A stretch of DNA of 64,000 nt from contig JARGNI010000024.1 in NCBI GenBank assembly GCA_029213195.1, positions 1 to 64,000 on the forward strand, read 5' to 3'. The notes under the pieces are model-generated. The model did not search any database and had not been told where the DNA came from. It was given only the letters and a program-made list of their open reading frames with translations. Below, one piece after another: positions 25,343 to 34,331 of this stretch. The stretch comes from Verrucomicrobiales bacterium. GTDB lineage: Bacteria; Verrucomicrobiota; Verrucomicrobiia; Verrucomicrobiales; DEV007. The position numbers were made by a program, and so were the translations under genes. Position 1 is the first letter of the stretch. Every line of letters starts with the position of its first letter.

Positions 25343-26926
25343 CTACGCGATCCGATCGAGGAGAAAGTTTCTCAGATCTGCGATCGCGATGCGCTCCTGC
25401 TCCATCGAATCACGATGACGGAGGGTGACGGTATCTTTCGCCTCGTCACCACTCTCGCCGAGGGTGTCGAAATCTACGGTGACGCAGAAAGGCGTTCCAA
25501 CCTCATCCTGGCGACGGTAGCGACGACCGATGGCCGCGGTTTCGTCATAAAACACATTCATGAACGGCGAAAGCATGGCCTGGATCTCCCGCGCCTTTTC
25601 GACGAGCTCGGGCTTGTTCTTGAGGAGGGGGAAAACCCCCACCTTGATCGGTGCCATGCGGGGAGAAAAGCGCATCACGGTGCGCACTTCTTGTTTCCCT
25701 TTTTCGTTGGTCACCGTCTCTTCGTCGTAGGCCTCGCAGATCAGGGCCAGGACCGTCCGGTCGCAACCGGCACTCGGCTCGACGACGTGAGGGATCAACT
25801 TCTCCTTGGTCTCGTCATCAAAGAACTCGAGCGGCTTTCCGCTGTGTTCCTTGTGCTTGCTGAGATCGTAATCGGTCCGATAAGCCACCCCTTCCAACTC
25901 CTGGATCCCGAAGGGAAACGCGTATTCAATGTCGTAGGTCTTCTTGGAGTAATGGGCTCTTTCGCCATCTGGAACATCGAGCACGTGAAGATGCTCCCGG
26001 GGGATTCCGATCTCCTCGTAGAAGGTGAGGCGACGCTCCAACCACTCTTCGGTCAGCGCGAGACCGTCTTCTCCACGACAGAAGAATTCGATTTCCATCT
26101 GCTCGAACTCACGGGATCGGAAGGTATAGTTCCGCGGATTGATTTCGTTTCGAAAGGATTTTCCGATCTGGGCAATTCCAAAGGGAAGCTTCACTCGGTT
26201 GGTCTCCGCCACGTTTTTGAATTGAACAAAAATGGACTGAGCCGTCTCGGGACGAAGGTAGGCCACACTGCTCTCATCACCATCATCCGCGGAAGCACCC
26301 ATGTGGGTTTTGAACATGAGATTGAATTCCCGTGGCTCGGTGAGAAGCGATCCGTTCTCCGGATTGTAGTGCGTCGAGTTCTCGACCGCCTCCGTAGTTT
26401 CCCCAGCCAATTCGAGTTTCTTGGGTGAGATCTGCTTGTCGGTCAGAAACTGGGCGTAGTAGAGTCGAGCGGTTTTTTTCGCCTTGTTCGGGTCCTGACC
26501 TTCCTGCAGCAAAACCGAATACGGACGATCGACCGACCACCCGGATTCTTCATGCGATGCTCCGGTATAGTGATAAGCCGTTCCAGACTGGGGCTCGATC
26601 TGATCGGCACGCAGACGGGCCTTGCTGAGAAGACAATCACACATCGGATCGGAGAATCCTCCGACGTGACCGGATGCCTTGAGAACATCCTGGTGCGTCA
26701 GGATCGATCCATCAAGACCGAGGATATCTTCCCGCTCCTGCACATTCTTGCGCCACCAGTATTCCTTGAGATTGCGTTTCAACTCCGCTCCGAGGGGACC
26801 ATAGTCCCAGCAGCCATTGAGGCCCCCGTAGATCTCTGCGGATTGGAAGATAAAGCCGCGTCTCTTGCTGAGACTTACGATCTTCTCCATCAGGGCGGTA
26901 TTTTTCTCGGAGACTGCGTCACTCAT
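25343..26926 (-). CDS. glyS: Glycyl-tRNA synthetase, single-chain class II type
   Basis: 527 residues from the ATG at 26926; the frame is open to 27085 but that part has no family similarity. The opening VSLSKRRGFIFQSAEIYGGL, then GCWDYGPLGAELKRNLKEYW, is typical of the homodimeric (eukaryote/archaea/Gram-positive-like) enzyme, not the two-subunit one. Class II motifs 2 and 3 are seen in FGIAQIGKSFRNEINPRNYT with FRSREFEQMEIEFFC, and in VVEPSAGCDRTVLALICEAY. The anticodon-binding domain forms the C-terminus (APIKVGVFPLL, FCVTVDF). It charges tRNA-Gly. The gene is convergent with the NDH-2 gene and divergent from rpmB. Confidence 0.96.
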   Translation of the reverse strand: MSDAVSEKNTALMEKIVSLSKRRGFIFQSAEIYGGLNGCWDYGPLGAELKRNLKEYWWRKNVQEREDILGLDGSILTHQDVLKASGHVGGFSDPMCDCLLSKARLRADQIEPQSGTAYHYTGASHEESGWSVDRPYSVLLQEGQDPNKAKKTARLYYAQFLTDKQISPKKLELAGETTEAVENSTHYNPENGSLLTEPREFNLMFKTHMGASADDGDESSVAYLRPETAQSIFVQFKNVAETNRVKLPFGIAQIGKSFRNEINPRNYTFRSREFEQMEIEFFCRGEDGLALTEEWLERRLTFYEEIGIPREHLHVLDVPDGERAHYSKKTYDIEYAFPFGIQELEGVAYRTDYDLSKHKEHSGKPLEFFDDETKEKLIPHVVEPSAGCDRTVLALICEAYDEETVTNEKGKQEVRTVMRFSPRMAPIKVGVFPLLKNKPELVEKAREIQAMLSPFMNVFYDETAAIGRRYRRQDEVGTPFCVTVDFDTLGESGDEAKDTVTLRHRDSMEQERIAIADLRNFLLDRIA

Positions 26927-27161
26927 TGCTGGGATATCCGACTCTTTCTGGTCGGGGGAGGACAAAATAGCCGTCAGCCCCTGTCCGCAAGGGGAAATTG
27001 GTGTCACCTGACGTCTCCCCACCTCAACCACGGCGGGAAACAACTTCCCCGAAAGCCTCTCGGAATTTCCCTTGACCAAACGCAAATAATGCGGAAATTG
27101 CCCGCCCGCAGGTTAGAACCGCTCTGGATCGACCTGCCCTCAATTAACACGGAGCTTCACG

Positions 27162-27425
27162 ATGGCAAGAGTTTGTAAAATTACCGGTGCAAAAGTCACT
27201 TCTGGTCGCCGCATCCACCGCAGTGGTAAGGCGAAGAAAAAGGGTGGTATCGGTCGTCACGTGACCAAAACCGTCAAGCGTCAGTTCAAGCCCAACCTGC
27301 GTCAGAAGCGCATCTGGGTTCCCGAGCTTGGTCGCTACGTCCGTGTCAAAGTAAGCGCTCGTGGTCTCAAGACCATCGACAAGAACGGTGCTTACAAGAC
27401 GTTGAAAGAGGCTGGACTCATCTAG
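27162..27425 (+). CDS. rpmB: 50S ribosomal protein L28
   Basis: 87 residues, basic, beginning ARVCKITGAKVTSGRRIHRS. WVPELGRYVRVKVSARGLKT, then IDKNGAYKTLKEAG, is the normal C-terminal half. The zinc-type cysteine pairs known in some L28 proteins are absent apart from Cys5. A ribosome site (ACGGAGC) lies 8 bases before the ATG. rpmG, which often follows rpmB, is not here; a gene of unknown function and clpS follow instead. Confidence 0.97.
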   Translation: MARVCKITGAKVTSGRRIHRSGKAKKKGGIGRHVTKTVKRQFKPNLRQKRIWVPELGRYVRVKVSARGLKTIDKNGAYKTLKEAGLI

Positions 27426-27473
27426 TCGCCCTCTTTCCGATCGCACTGATTCTTTCTTTTCTGGTGTCGCCGC

Positions 27474-28091
27474 ATGGACACCCTCACTCTCGTCGATCCG
27501 GATCACGACGAGTCTTTCGAGCATTTCGTCTCCCTTCTTGGGATCGAACCCCGTCTTTCCGGCACTTTTTCGGCAGGCCCGAAAACCAGCCTGCAAGAAG
27601 AATGGGATGCGTGGCGACAGTCGCTCTTTCTCCCTCTCCTCGCGCCGAGTTTCGTTCAAGCTTACGGCTGTGGCATCCGTGCCCGGACGCAGGAACTCCA
27701 GGAGATTGATCAGAAACTGGACGAAAACCTCCCTTCATCGATCCGCAAGAGAAGCGTCAAGGCGGCCGCTCCATTCTTCGAAGGAAAATCCCAGATGCAG
27801 GGAAATCGAGAATGGTTGAAGTATCAGGAGCGAGTCGAAAACGGCGATACCCCCGGACATCTTGCGATTGCCTTTGCCCTGCAGAGCGCACTCTACCATG
27901 TCGCCCTCATCCCTGCTCTCTCGAGCTACGCCTGGTTCGAGTTTCGTTCGCGTGAAGGGAAAGGAATTTCCGCCGCCCCCACCGAGGAGGAAGTCCGTAT
28001 TTTTGCAGCGATACTTCCCGATGTCTCAGTTGCCCTGTCAGGGGAAAGAGACGATTCTACCGGAGGCGAGCATTCCCTGCGTGTCCTCTAG
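27474..28091 (+). CDS. Hypothetical protein between rpmB and clpS
   Basis: 205 residues, not recognised. It is soluble and probably mostly helical. Notable parts are EEWDAWRQSLFLPLLAPSFV, a charged middle (KRSVKAAAPFFEGKSQMQGN), and a hydrophobic helix HLAIAFALQSALYHVALIPA. There is no signal peptide. It starts 48 bases after rpmB and ends 12 bases before the clpS start on the same strand, so it is probably translated from the clpS transcript. A link to ClpS-ClpAP proteolysis is possible from position only. The alternative starts inside the frame are less likely because the first residues are well formed (TLTLVDPDHDESFEHFV). Confidence 0.75.
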   Translation: MDTLTLVDPDHDESFEHFVSLLGIEPRLSGTFSAGPKTSLQEEWDAWRQSLFLPLLAPSFVQAYGCGIRARTQELQEIDQKLDENLPSSIRKRSVKAAAPFFEGKSQMQGNREWLKYQERVENGDTPGHLAIAFALQSALYHVALIPALSSYAWFEFRSREGKGISAAPTEEEVRIFAAILPDVSVALSGERDDSTGGEHSLRVL

Positions 28092-28103
28092 CGAGTCCGA
28101 ACC

Positions 28104-28388
28104 ATGGCGGCCGATACCGAAGAAATCACCATCACCGAAACGGAGACCGACCTCGATACTCCGTGGAATGTCATTGTCTACGATGACCCGGTGAACCTGA
28201 TGCATTTTGTCACCCTCGTCCTGCAACGCGTTTTCGGGTACCCGAAAGAAAAGGCGGAAACCCTCATGATGGAAGTCCACAACCTGGGCCAATCGGTGGT
28301 CTGGACGGGAGAACGAGAAAAAGCGGAACTCTATGTGCAGCAGCTGCAAAGTCACCAACTGCTGGCTGCGATGAAAAAGTCTCAATAG
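28104..28388 (+). CDS. clpS: ATP-dependent Clp protease adaptor ClpS
   Basis: 94 residues. The core PWNVIVYDDPVNLMHFVTLV, then LQRVFGYPKEKAETLMMEVH and REKAELYVQQL, is the ClpS fold. The residues that hold the N-terminal amino group of substrates are present (DDPVN and H in MEVH). ClpS brings N-degron proteins to ClpA. The acidic leader (ADTEEITITETETDLDTP) is the usual flexible tail. A 7-bp hairpin follows the stop. Confidence 0.95.
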   Translation: MAADTEEITITETETDLDTPWNVIVYDDPVNLMHFVTLVLQRVFGYPKEKAETLMMEVHNLGQSVVWTGEREKAELYVQQLQSHQLLAAMKKSQ

Positions 28389-28389
28389 T

Positions 28390-28409
28390 CTCGTCAGCAC
28401 CGTGACGAG
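28390..28409 (+). terminator. Hairpin after clpS, possible weak terminator
   Basis: CTCGTCA pairs with TGACGAG around a 6-base loop, directly after the clpS stop codon. No T-run follows, so termination would be weak or Rho-assisted. The rest of the 281-base gap to 28669 shows no convincing gene. Confidence 0.4.
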
Positions 28410-28669
28410 AACCCAGGAAGACTTGGGGAGTCATCAGGAGATGATTTCGACCGTCACCCAGACGGCAAAGAGAATCAGTGATACATAGTTCATTACGTTC
28501 ACTGGGTAGGACGAACTATCGGGCAATTCATGACAGGAAACTTCACTGGCCCTTCTATTTCGAAAGGCTATCCATCCTGGGCCGAAGGTTGGAACTGAGG
28601 CGAAAGACCTCCCTTGGAATACCGTCTTGTTCTTCTCCCGCTTGCGGCAGCAACCGCTTACCGTCCATC

Positions 28670-29245
28670 TCAGGAGTCCCCTGGGAGATAGCGATAGTGC
28701 CCCACGATCTTCCACTGATCGATTCCCTGATCGAGGACAGGACCACCTCCGATATTGTGCACAAACCGATCGGGGCCAACGACGATTCCGATGTGCCACA
28801 ATCCGTTCCCCGTCAGATCCCAGGCGACGAGATCTCCTGGCTGGTATTTCCCATCCTTGATCTCGGCTCCCTTTCTCTCGAAATACCGCTGCAGGTTCGG
28901 CACCCGGCGATGATCGATGTTCTTGTCCGCCCGCTTGAGGCCCCAGTTTTTCGGATACTTCGAAAAATGAGCCCGCATGTCCTCGTGAACCCGCTTCTGC
29001 AAATCGATTCCAAGCACACGATAACTTCGAATGACGACGTCCGTGCACACCCCCGTATCCGCAGGGACATCCCCTCCGGGATAGTCGAGAACGACATAGG
29101 CAGGATCATACCGAACCGCCTGGGTCGTCCGGTGAAGCGCAGCATCGACAAGACGCTGATGCAGACCCGACACTTTCTGGTCCTGCGCGAAAAGGAGATC
29201 TGCGCCGACCCACAATCCGAAAACCACGAAGAAAAGGTATTTCAT
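28670..29245 (-). CDS. DUF1287 secreted protein (NlpC/P60-like amidase fold)
   Basis: 191 residues from the ATG at 29245, which has a ribosome site (AGGGAAG); a longer frame starting at 29275 is less likely. The signal peptide is MKYLFFVVFGLWVGADLLFA. The domain has YPGGDVPADTGVCTDVVIRS, with the cysteine in the place of the amidase nucleophile, then NLQRYFERKG, YQPGDLVAWDLTG and HIGIVVG, with the histidine, and VHNIGGG. DUF1287 proteins are predicted cell-wall amidases or peptidases; no substrate is proven to my knowledge. It follows the DUF389 gene after 33 bases on the same strand. Confidence 0.88.
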   Translation of the reverse strand: MKYLFFVVFGLWVGADLLFAQDQKVSGLHQRLVDAALHRTTQAVRYDPAYVVLDYPGGDVPADTGVCTDVVIRSYRVLGIDLQKRVHEDMRAHFSKYPKNWGLKRADKNIDHRRVPNLQRYFERKGAEIKDGKYQPGDLVAWDLTGNGLWHIGIVVGPDRFVHNIGGGPVLDQGIDQWKIVGHYRYLPGDS

Positions 29246-29278
29246 CTTCCCTGATACGGCTGAGTCGGCATTCATCTT

Positions 29279-30910
29279 TCAATTTTCTTCCTGCCCGGAG
29301 ATCGGCAAACCTCTCGACTCGATCTGGTCTTTCTCTCCCGGATCATCCCCATCGGGCTCGGAAGCCGACTTCACGAGCACAGCGGCGAGCGGAATCATGA
29401 GCAAGGCGAGGAGAATGAGAAGAAATACCACGACGCGGCGAACCCACAGCATCTTGCTCCCCGTCTGCCCACGGATCCCCATCGCGAAGAAAGTCAGGGA
29501 AGAGGCCAGGATGATCGTAACCACGTTCGTCCCGAAGAGGAGCGCAGCTCCCTCGGCATTTCCCCATTCGCGCAAAGTCAGCGAGATTCCGACCGTGGCG
29601 ATGGGAGGCACCAACGCCGCGGCAATCGCCACGCCCGCGAGGGCCGAACTCAAGTTGGGTCGCGCGATGCAATAGCTGGCCGCGAAGCCGGAGAGTGCCG
29701 CCACTCCGAAGTCGAGGGCACTGGGATTCCCTCTCGCGAGGAGTTCCGAATTCAATTCACTCAACGGAGAAATCCAGCCGAAAATCGCCCCCATGGTCAA
29801 TGCGGCAAAAAAGCCGAGAAAGATCGACCTCAGGCAGGTTCGCATCAGCGGAAGATTGCCCTGCACGAGAGACAAACCACTTCCCAGTAAAGGGGTCATC
29901 AGCGGAGCCACCAGCATCGCACCGATGACCACGGCGGGACTGTTCTGGATCAACCCCAGTGCGGCAATCCCGGTCGCGAGTATCATCAAGGCCATGAAGT
30001 CGAAGCTCCATTTCGACTGGGTCTGGAGGCGGTCGAACAGCGCGATCCGCGCCTCTCTCTCCAACTGAGGGACCCTCAACTGGAAGAAACGCTCCAGGGA
30101 ATCCCGGATGCGATGGGCCACAGGATGCCGACGACGAATCACGGCGACGGCCATGCCCTCCTCTCCCTCCAGCATCCGATCAGGAAGAGCGCCGAAGAGT
30201 TTTCGTTTTACCGAAAGACTGTTCGACGCTCCTACGAGAACGATATCGAAATTCCCCTCATGAGCGGCTTCGCGAATCCCCTTGAGAACCCCGTTCGCCA
30301 CGACGACTCGGGGTTGGATGTGCTCCTTGTCCTCCGGATCGAGACCGGCATCGACGATCACCCTGCCCAGCACTCGCTGGCCAACCGCCTCGCCTTCGTC
30401 CTCTCCGATTTCCGGCTCGATGTAGAGAGGATGGATGACCCCGGCAAATCGTCTCGCAATGCGGCTTCCAAGGCGGAGCGCAAGGCAGGAATGCACGCCA
30501 CCTGCCGATGGGATGAGAACGCTGTCGCATTCCTCCACTCTTCCTGAACCCAGGCGAATAAGAACCGAGTCGCAGACAGCCCGGTCAAAGATCTTCCGAT
30601 TCAATCGCAACCGATCCTGACCCAGCCATCGATTCTGCCCGAGGATGGCAAGACGGACAAAAGGTTTGCGCAACGCATCGAGAAGATCGTCGTCATCCGC
30701 ATTCGCCGGGTAGGACGAAATTTCCAACTCGGGAAGACTCGGATGCTCCTCCGCCCATCGATCGAGATGGTCTTGAATTTCCTGCCCCGGAAGCTCGGGA
30801 GAATGAAGGATCTGCAAACGCTCGTCCCCCATCGCGAGGGCAAAAAGAAGCGACCACCGGATCAGGCCTTCCGCCTCTTCCGAAGCGTGAACAATCGTGA
30901 CGACGGCCAT
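29279..30910 (-). CDS. DUF389 membrane protein with N-terminal universal-stress-like domains
   Basis: 543 residues from the ATG at 30910; a GTG at 30943 would add 11 residues and touch the stop of the previous gene. The first 270 residues look like two universal-stress-type domains (AVVTIVHASEEAEGL near the start; GNFDIVLVGASNSLSVKRKL later). The second half is a DUF389 membrane domain with about six segments and the marks NSPAVVIGAMLVAPLMTPLL, LGSGLSL, ALSGFAASYCIARPNLSSAL and AAALVPPIATVG. The role is unknown; a stress-controlled transporter or channel is one idea. The acidic C-terminal tail is soluble. It lies between the lipoprotein gene and the DUF1287 gene. Confidence 0.88.
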   Translation of the reverse strand: MAVVTIVHASEEAEGLIRWSLLFALAMGDERLQILHSPELPGQEIQDHLDRWAEEHPSLPELEISSYPANADDDDLLDALRKPFVRLAILGQNRWLGQDRLRLNRKIFDRAVCDSVLIRLGSGRVEECDSVLIPSAGGVHSCLALRLGSRIARRFAGVIHPLYIEPEIGEDEGEAVGQRVLGRVIVDAGLDPEDKEHIQPRVVVANGVLKGIREAAHEGNFDIVLVGASNSLSVKRKLFGALPDRMLEGEEGMAVAVIRRRHPVAHRIRDSLERFFQLRVPQLEREARIALFDRLQTQSKWSFDFMALMILATGIAALGLIQNSPAVVIGAMLVAPLMTPLLGSGLSLVQGNLPLMRTCLRSIFLGFFAALTMGAIFGWISPLSELNSELLARGNPSALDFGVAALSGFAASYCIARPNLSSALAGVAIAAALVPPIATVGISLTLREWGNAEGAALLFGTNVVTIILASSLTFFAMGIRGQTGSKMLWVRRVVVFLLILLALLMIPLAAVLVKSASEPDGDDPGEKDQIESRGLPISGQEEN

Positions 30911-30943
30911 GGACGAGGCGAATCGGAAAAACGATCGATCCAC

Positions 30944-31825
30944 TCAGGGAAACATAACTGTGATCTCGTCCGAGAGTTCGATCGTCATCGCCTCGATCTT
31001 TCCAAAGAGTTCTTTCACCGCCTTGTCCGTCACGGTATCCGGGTCCTCCACCACCTTGTCGATGAAGGCAATGAAATCGGGATCCTGCATCACTTTGGAA
31101 ATCTCGGCGTCGCTCATGATAATAAGATTCCCGGTGACATGCTCGGCATCGGTCTCGGCAATCCCCGGGTCGATCCGAAGGAAAATCCCCGCTCGCATCC
31201 CCTCCGTCGAAGCGGCTGCAGCCTGCATGGCTTCCGAGGGTTTGACCCCCATCTCTTTGGCGGCCGCGAGCTGGTCTTCATCGATGATTTCTTCGGCACT
31301 CGCAGAAGCCAGCGTCGAACTCACCGTCAGCTTTTTGCCTTCGAGTTGGAATGAGAGAGAGCCTCCTTCATCCAGATCCATCTCCTCGCCCGAAGCCTCG
31401 ACCAGTTCCTTGGCCTTGGCGGGGATCGTGTTCTGGTTGAGCGTCAGCTTTCGGACATCCTTGAACTGATAGACGACGGTATAGCCATTCCATCCCTCGC
31501 TGTCGGAACCTTTTTCATGCCTCGCATAGGTGACCCCTTCTCCGTAGCTCTTGGCATCGGCGACCAGAGCCTCCTTGTCGGGAGAGACAATTTCGCGAAT
31601 CATCCCGATATTGGCCATCAACTCGGGAGCTTCAGCCTCTGCCTGAAATCCTCCCAGCGCTTCCATCTGGTCGACCATTTCGAGGACCTGGGGAGAGAAA
31701 TAATAGCGAGAAGTGATCTCGCCACTGCCGTCCGCCTTGATCTTCACCACAGCAGAAGTGCGAAAGCAGGCCGTGGAAAGCAGGGCAACCGCAAGAACCA
31801 GAATCAAGGCAAGTGGACGGATCAT
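30944..31825 (-). CDS. Lipoprotein, LppM-like
   Basis: 293 residues. The signal ends in LLSTAC, a lipobox, so the mature protein starts with Cys20 and is lipid-anchored. The next stretch FRTSAVVKIKADGSGEITSR resembles LppM-type lipoproteins, which share a beta-rich domain of unknown function. The rest is acidic with short helices (EEIIDEDQLAAAKEMGVKPS). No other domain is recognised. Its stop is 33 bases before the DUF389 ATG chosen here, and would touch the longer GTG version, so the two are probably co-translated. Confidence 0.8.
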   Translation of the reverse strand: MIRPLALILVLAVALLSTACFRTSAVVKIKADGSGEITSRYYFSPQVLEMVDQMEALGGFQAEAEAPELMANIGMIREIVSPDKEALVADAKSYGEGVTYARHEKGSDSEGWNGYTVVYQFKDVRKLTLNQNTIPAKAKELVEASGEEMDLDEGGSLSFQLEGKKLTVSSTLASASAEEIIDEDQLAAAKEMGVKPSEAMQAAAASTEGMRAGIFLRIDPGIAETDAEHVTGNLIIMSDAEISKVMQDPDFIAFIDKVVEDPDTVTDKAVKELFGKIEAMTIELSDEITVMFP

Positions 31826-31896
31826 GGCACCATCCTAGCGATCGCTATAGTTCGAAGCAAGCACGCGTCTCCGTCGAGTTCCCGCCGCAAAAAGGG

Positions 31897-34263
31897 CTAT
31901 CGCCGATTGAAGAGTCGACTGAAAATTCCTCCCCGGCTGGGACGCTGAGGCTGCTGGGGCTCTGGCTGGGCCTGTTCCTCTTCCGGGATAATTTCGCCGA
32001 CAAGCTCCCCCTGAGAGCGCCCTCGAAAAATGGATGGCATCGCATCGCGATAGGAAAAATCCTCCACATCGCTCACGTCATTCTCCTTGAGAACGTTCGC
32101 CGCATCTCGAACCCGATTGTAGTTCTCCTCGGTGAGATAGCGCTCCAGAAATTCACCGACGACTGGAGCGGCATTTTTTCCTCCACCCACTTTTTCGCCG
32201 GGATCTCCTTCGTAGATGACCGCAAAGGAATAGATCGGATACTTCGCAGGGAAATAGCCCGCAAACCAGGCCACGTTCTGTTCGTTGGCTACCTTCCACT
32301 GTCCTGTTCCCGTCTTCCCCGAGACCGTGATCTTGTGGTAGGCCGCCTTCCCCGTCCCATTTCCCGCGTTCACGACATCATACATTCCTCGGCGAACGGC
32401 ACGAAGAGAGTAGCCGTCCACATTCAGTGAATTTGAAACTTCCACGGGAAACGAACGGACGATCTCGTGATTGACGTCCTGGATCTGCTTCACGAGACGA
32501 GGTTTCAGCACCTGCCTGCCATTGCCGATCCCCGCCATCATCCGCGCAATCTGAATCGGTGTCGTTTCGACCTTGCCCTGGCCGATGCTCATCACTGCCT
32601 CCTCACCATCGGACATCATGTAACCATACTTGTCGAGCCACCACCGATTGCTCGGGATGAAGCCCTCCACCTCGTTGAGAGGCAAACCGGTCTTCTGCCC
32701 CAGGCCCAGTCGCGTCGCCATGTAGCTCATGGAGTCGGCCCCTGCACTCGTCGCGACCTCGTAGAACCAGGTATTGCAGGACCGGGTCAAGGCACCGATG
32801 ACATTCATCAGCCCCTCTCCGTTCTTGTTCCAGTTCCGCATGACGAGGTTTCCGACCTGCCAAGATGACGGACAGGGATAGAGATCACTCGCGGAGATGT
32901 ATCCGCTCTCGAGAAAGCCAAGTGCGACGGGCACCTTGAAGGTGGAAGCCGGCGGATAGGCAGCTCGGAAAGCACGCGGGAAAAGAGGCTTCTCCGGATC
33001 CTGCACCAATTCGCTGTATTTCTCCTGGGAAATCGAAGGGATGAAATCATTCGGATCGAACTGCGGAAAGCTGGCCATCGCCATGACGTCGCCATTCCGC
33101 ACATCCATGATCACCATCGCGCCTCGCTTGACCTTCTCGGCAAGAATGTCTTCACAGATCTGCTGCATCTCGAGATCGATGGAGGTCACGACGTTGTAAC
33201 CGGGACTGGGACGGGAAAGAACGTCTTCCTTGGTCTTGGTGCCGTCGGCCTCGAAGAGCACATTGACCCGACCCGGCTTGCCGCGCAGGTCAGTCTCGAA
33301 GGCTTCCTCCAAACCGTCGACTCCCATTCCCTGCCCCCAGAGTGCCTCGTCGTTGACGATGGGGCCAGTCGTGCGAGGCGGGCGTTTCCCAACGTAGCCC
33401 ACCACATGCGAAAGGGTCGGTCCCTGTGGATAGTGACGGATGTAAACCGGGTGAAGCATGAGCCCCTCCATTTTCTGACGATTCAGTTCGTCGACTTCCT
33501 CGGGAGTAAGCACCGAGGAAAAGGTCAGGGGAACCCAACGGCGATCCTTGTAGTGCTTGAGCACGACATCCGTCGAAAGTGTCCAATCCGATCCAAGGAC
33601 TTTGTTCACATGGAAAATGCGTTCCGCCGCATATCGCAGCACCTGGTCATCGGCCACATTCCCTCCGAGGAAGGGGAAACTGATTGAGGCATAGTAGGCT
33701 ACCTTGCTCTGCGCGAGAGGGTATCCATTGCGATCGAGTAGCTGCCCCCTGGGTGCGGGAATGGAGAAGGTAAAGGTACGAGCCTCGGTCCGCGTCATGA
33801 TGGAGGAACCCACCTGGCCCGGCTTGGTCGGAGTCGACTTCGCGCGAAGCTCTTCCGCCTTGAGCGGAGCCTCGGTGATAGGCAGGCTCTCGATCATTTT
33901 GACGACCGAGTCCTTCTCGTCGACTTTCTCTTCCACCGTAGCATCCTCGGCCATCACCGATTCCTCTTCGGTTGGAGCATCCCCAATCAATTCTTTCGGG
34001 ATCTCGACGGCTTCCACATCGGGAACGACCATGGTGTGAGATTCGGTGATCACCTCGGTATTGGGCGCAGCGGGATCATTCTCGAATCGAGGAATTGCGA
34101 TCGTATCCGGAATCGCAGGAGCATCGGAAACTGCGGGAGTATCCTCGATCACAAATCCCGTTTCCGGAATTTCCTGCTGCGCCTCGAGGCGAGCTGAGCC
34201 GAGAAAGAAAAGCCCCGCCACCGCGGCCACGAGGGGAAATGTATTTCGAAAGAAAAGACTCAT
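31897..34263 (-). CDS. mrdA: Penicillin-binding protein 2 (transpeptidase) with long acidic N-terminal insert
   Basis: 788 residues from the ATG at 34263. The three transpeptidase motifs are STFK (440-443), SCN (495-497) and KTG (650-652). The dimerisation domain starts at APRGQLLDRNGYPLAQSKVA (170-189) and HYPQGPTLSHVVGYVG fits PBP2. This enzyme cross-links peptidoglycan during cell elongation. Unusual is the region 30-160 between the N-terminal hydrophobic segment and the first domain: it is rich in Glu, Asp, Pro and Thr (EDTPAVSDAPAIPDTIAIPR) and looks disordered. The hydrophobic segment ends in SARLEA, so it could even be cleaved. The C-terminus is a short Gln/Pro-rich tail with a basic end. 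mreC and mreD are not nearby. Confidence 0.92.
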   Translation of the reverse strand: MSLFFRNTFPLVAAVAGLFFLGSARLEAQQEIPETGFVIEDTPAVSDAPAIPDTIAIPRFENDPAAPNTEVITESHTMVVPDVEAVEIPKELIGDAPTEEESVMAEDATVEEKVDEKDSVVKMIESLPITEAPLKAEELRAKSTPTKPGQVGSSIMTRTEARTFTFSIPAPRGQLLDRNGYPLAQSKVAYYASISFPFLGGNVADDQVLRYAAERIFHVNKVLGSDWTLSTDVVLKHYKDRRWVPLTFSSVLTPEEVDELNRQKMEGLMLHPVYIRHYPQGPTLSHVVGYVGKRPPRTTGPIVNDEALWGQGMGVDGLEEAFETDLRGKPGRVNVLFEADGTKTKEDVLSRPSPGYNVVTSIDLEMQQICEDILAEKVKRGAMVIMDVRNGDVMAMASFPQFDPNDFIPSISQEKYSELVQDPEKPLFPRAFRAAYPPASTFKVPVALGFLESGYISASDLYPCPSSWQVGNLVMRNWNKNGEGLMNVIGALTRSCNTWFYEVATSAGADSMSYMATRLGLGQKTGLPLNEVEGFIPSNRWWLDKYGYMMSDGEEAVMSIGQGKVETTPIQIARMMAGIGNGRQVLKPRLVKQIQDVNHEIVRSFPVEVSNSLNVDGYSLRAVRRGMYDVVNAGNGTGKAAYHKITVSGKTGTGQWKVANEQNVAWFAGYFPAKYPIYSFAVIYEGDPGEKVGGGKNAAPVVGEFLERYLTEENYNRVRDAANVLKENDVSDVEDFSYRDAMPSIFRGRSQGELVGEIIPEEEQAQPEPQQPQRPSRGGIFSRLFNRR

Positions 34264-34331
34264 AAAGAGAGGGGATGAGTAACCAAGAGTAACACAAAAA
34301 CACCTGCTGGCCCACACCGAATACGGAGGTC

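Noticed and set aside
28434-28500. Short hydrophobic peptide frame (MNYVSLILFAVWVTVEIIS) on the minus strand
   Set aside because: Only 19 codons, no ribosome site, and the frame merges into an antisense frame of the DUF1287 gene.
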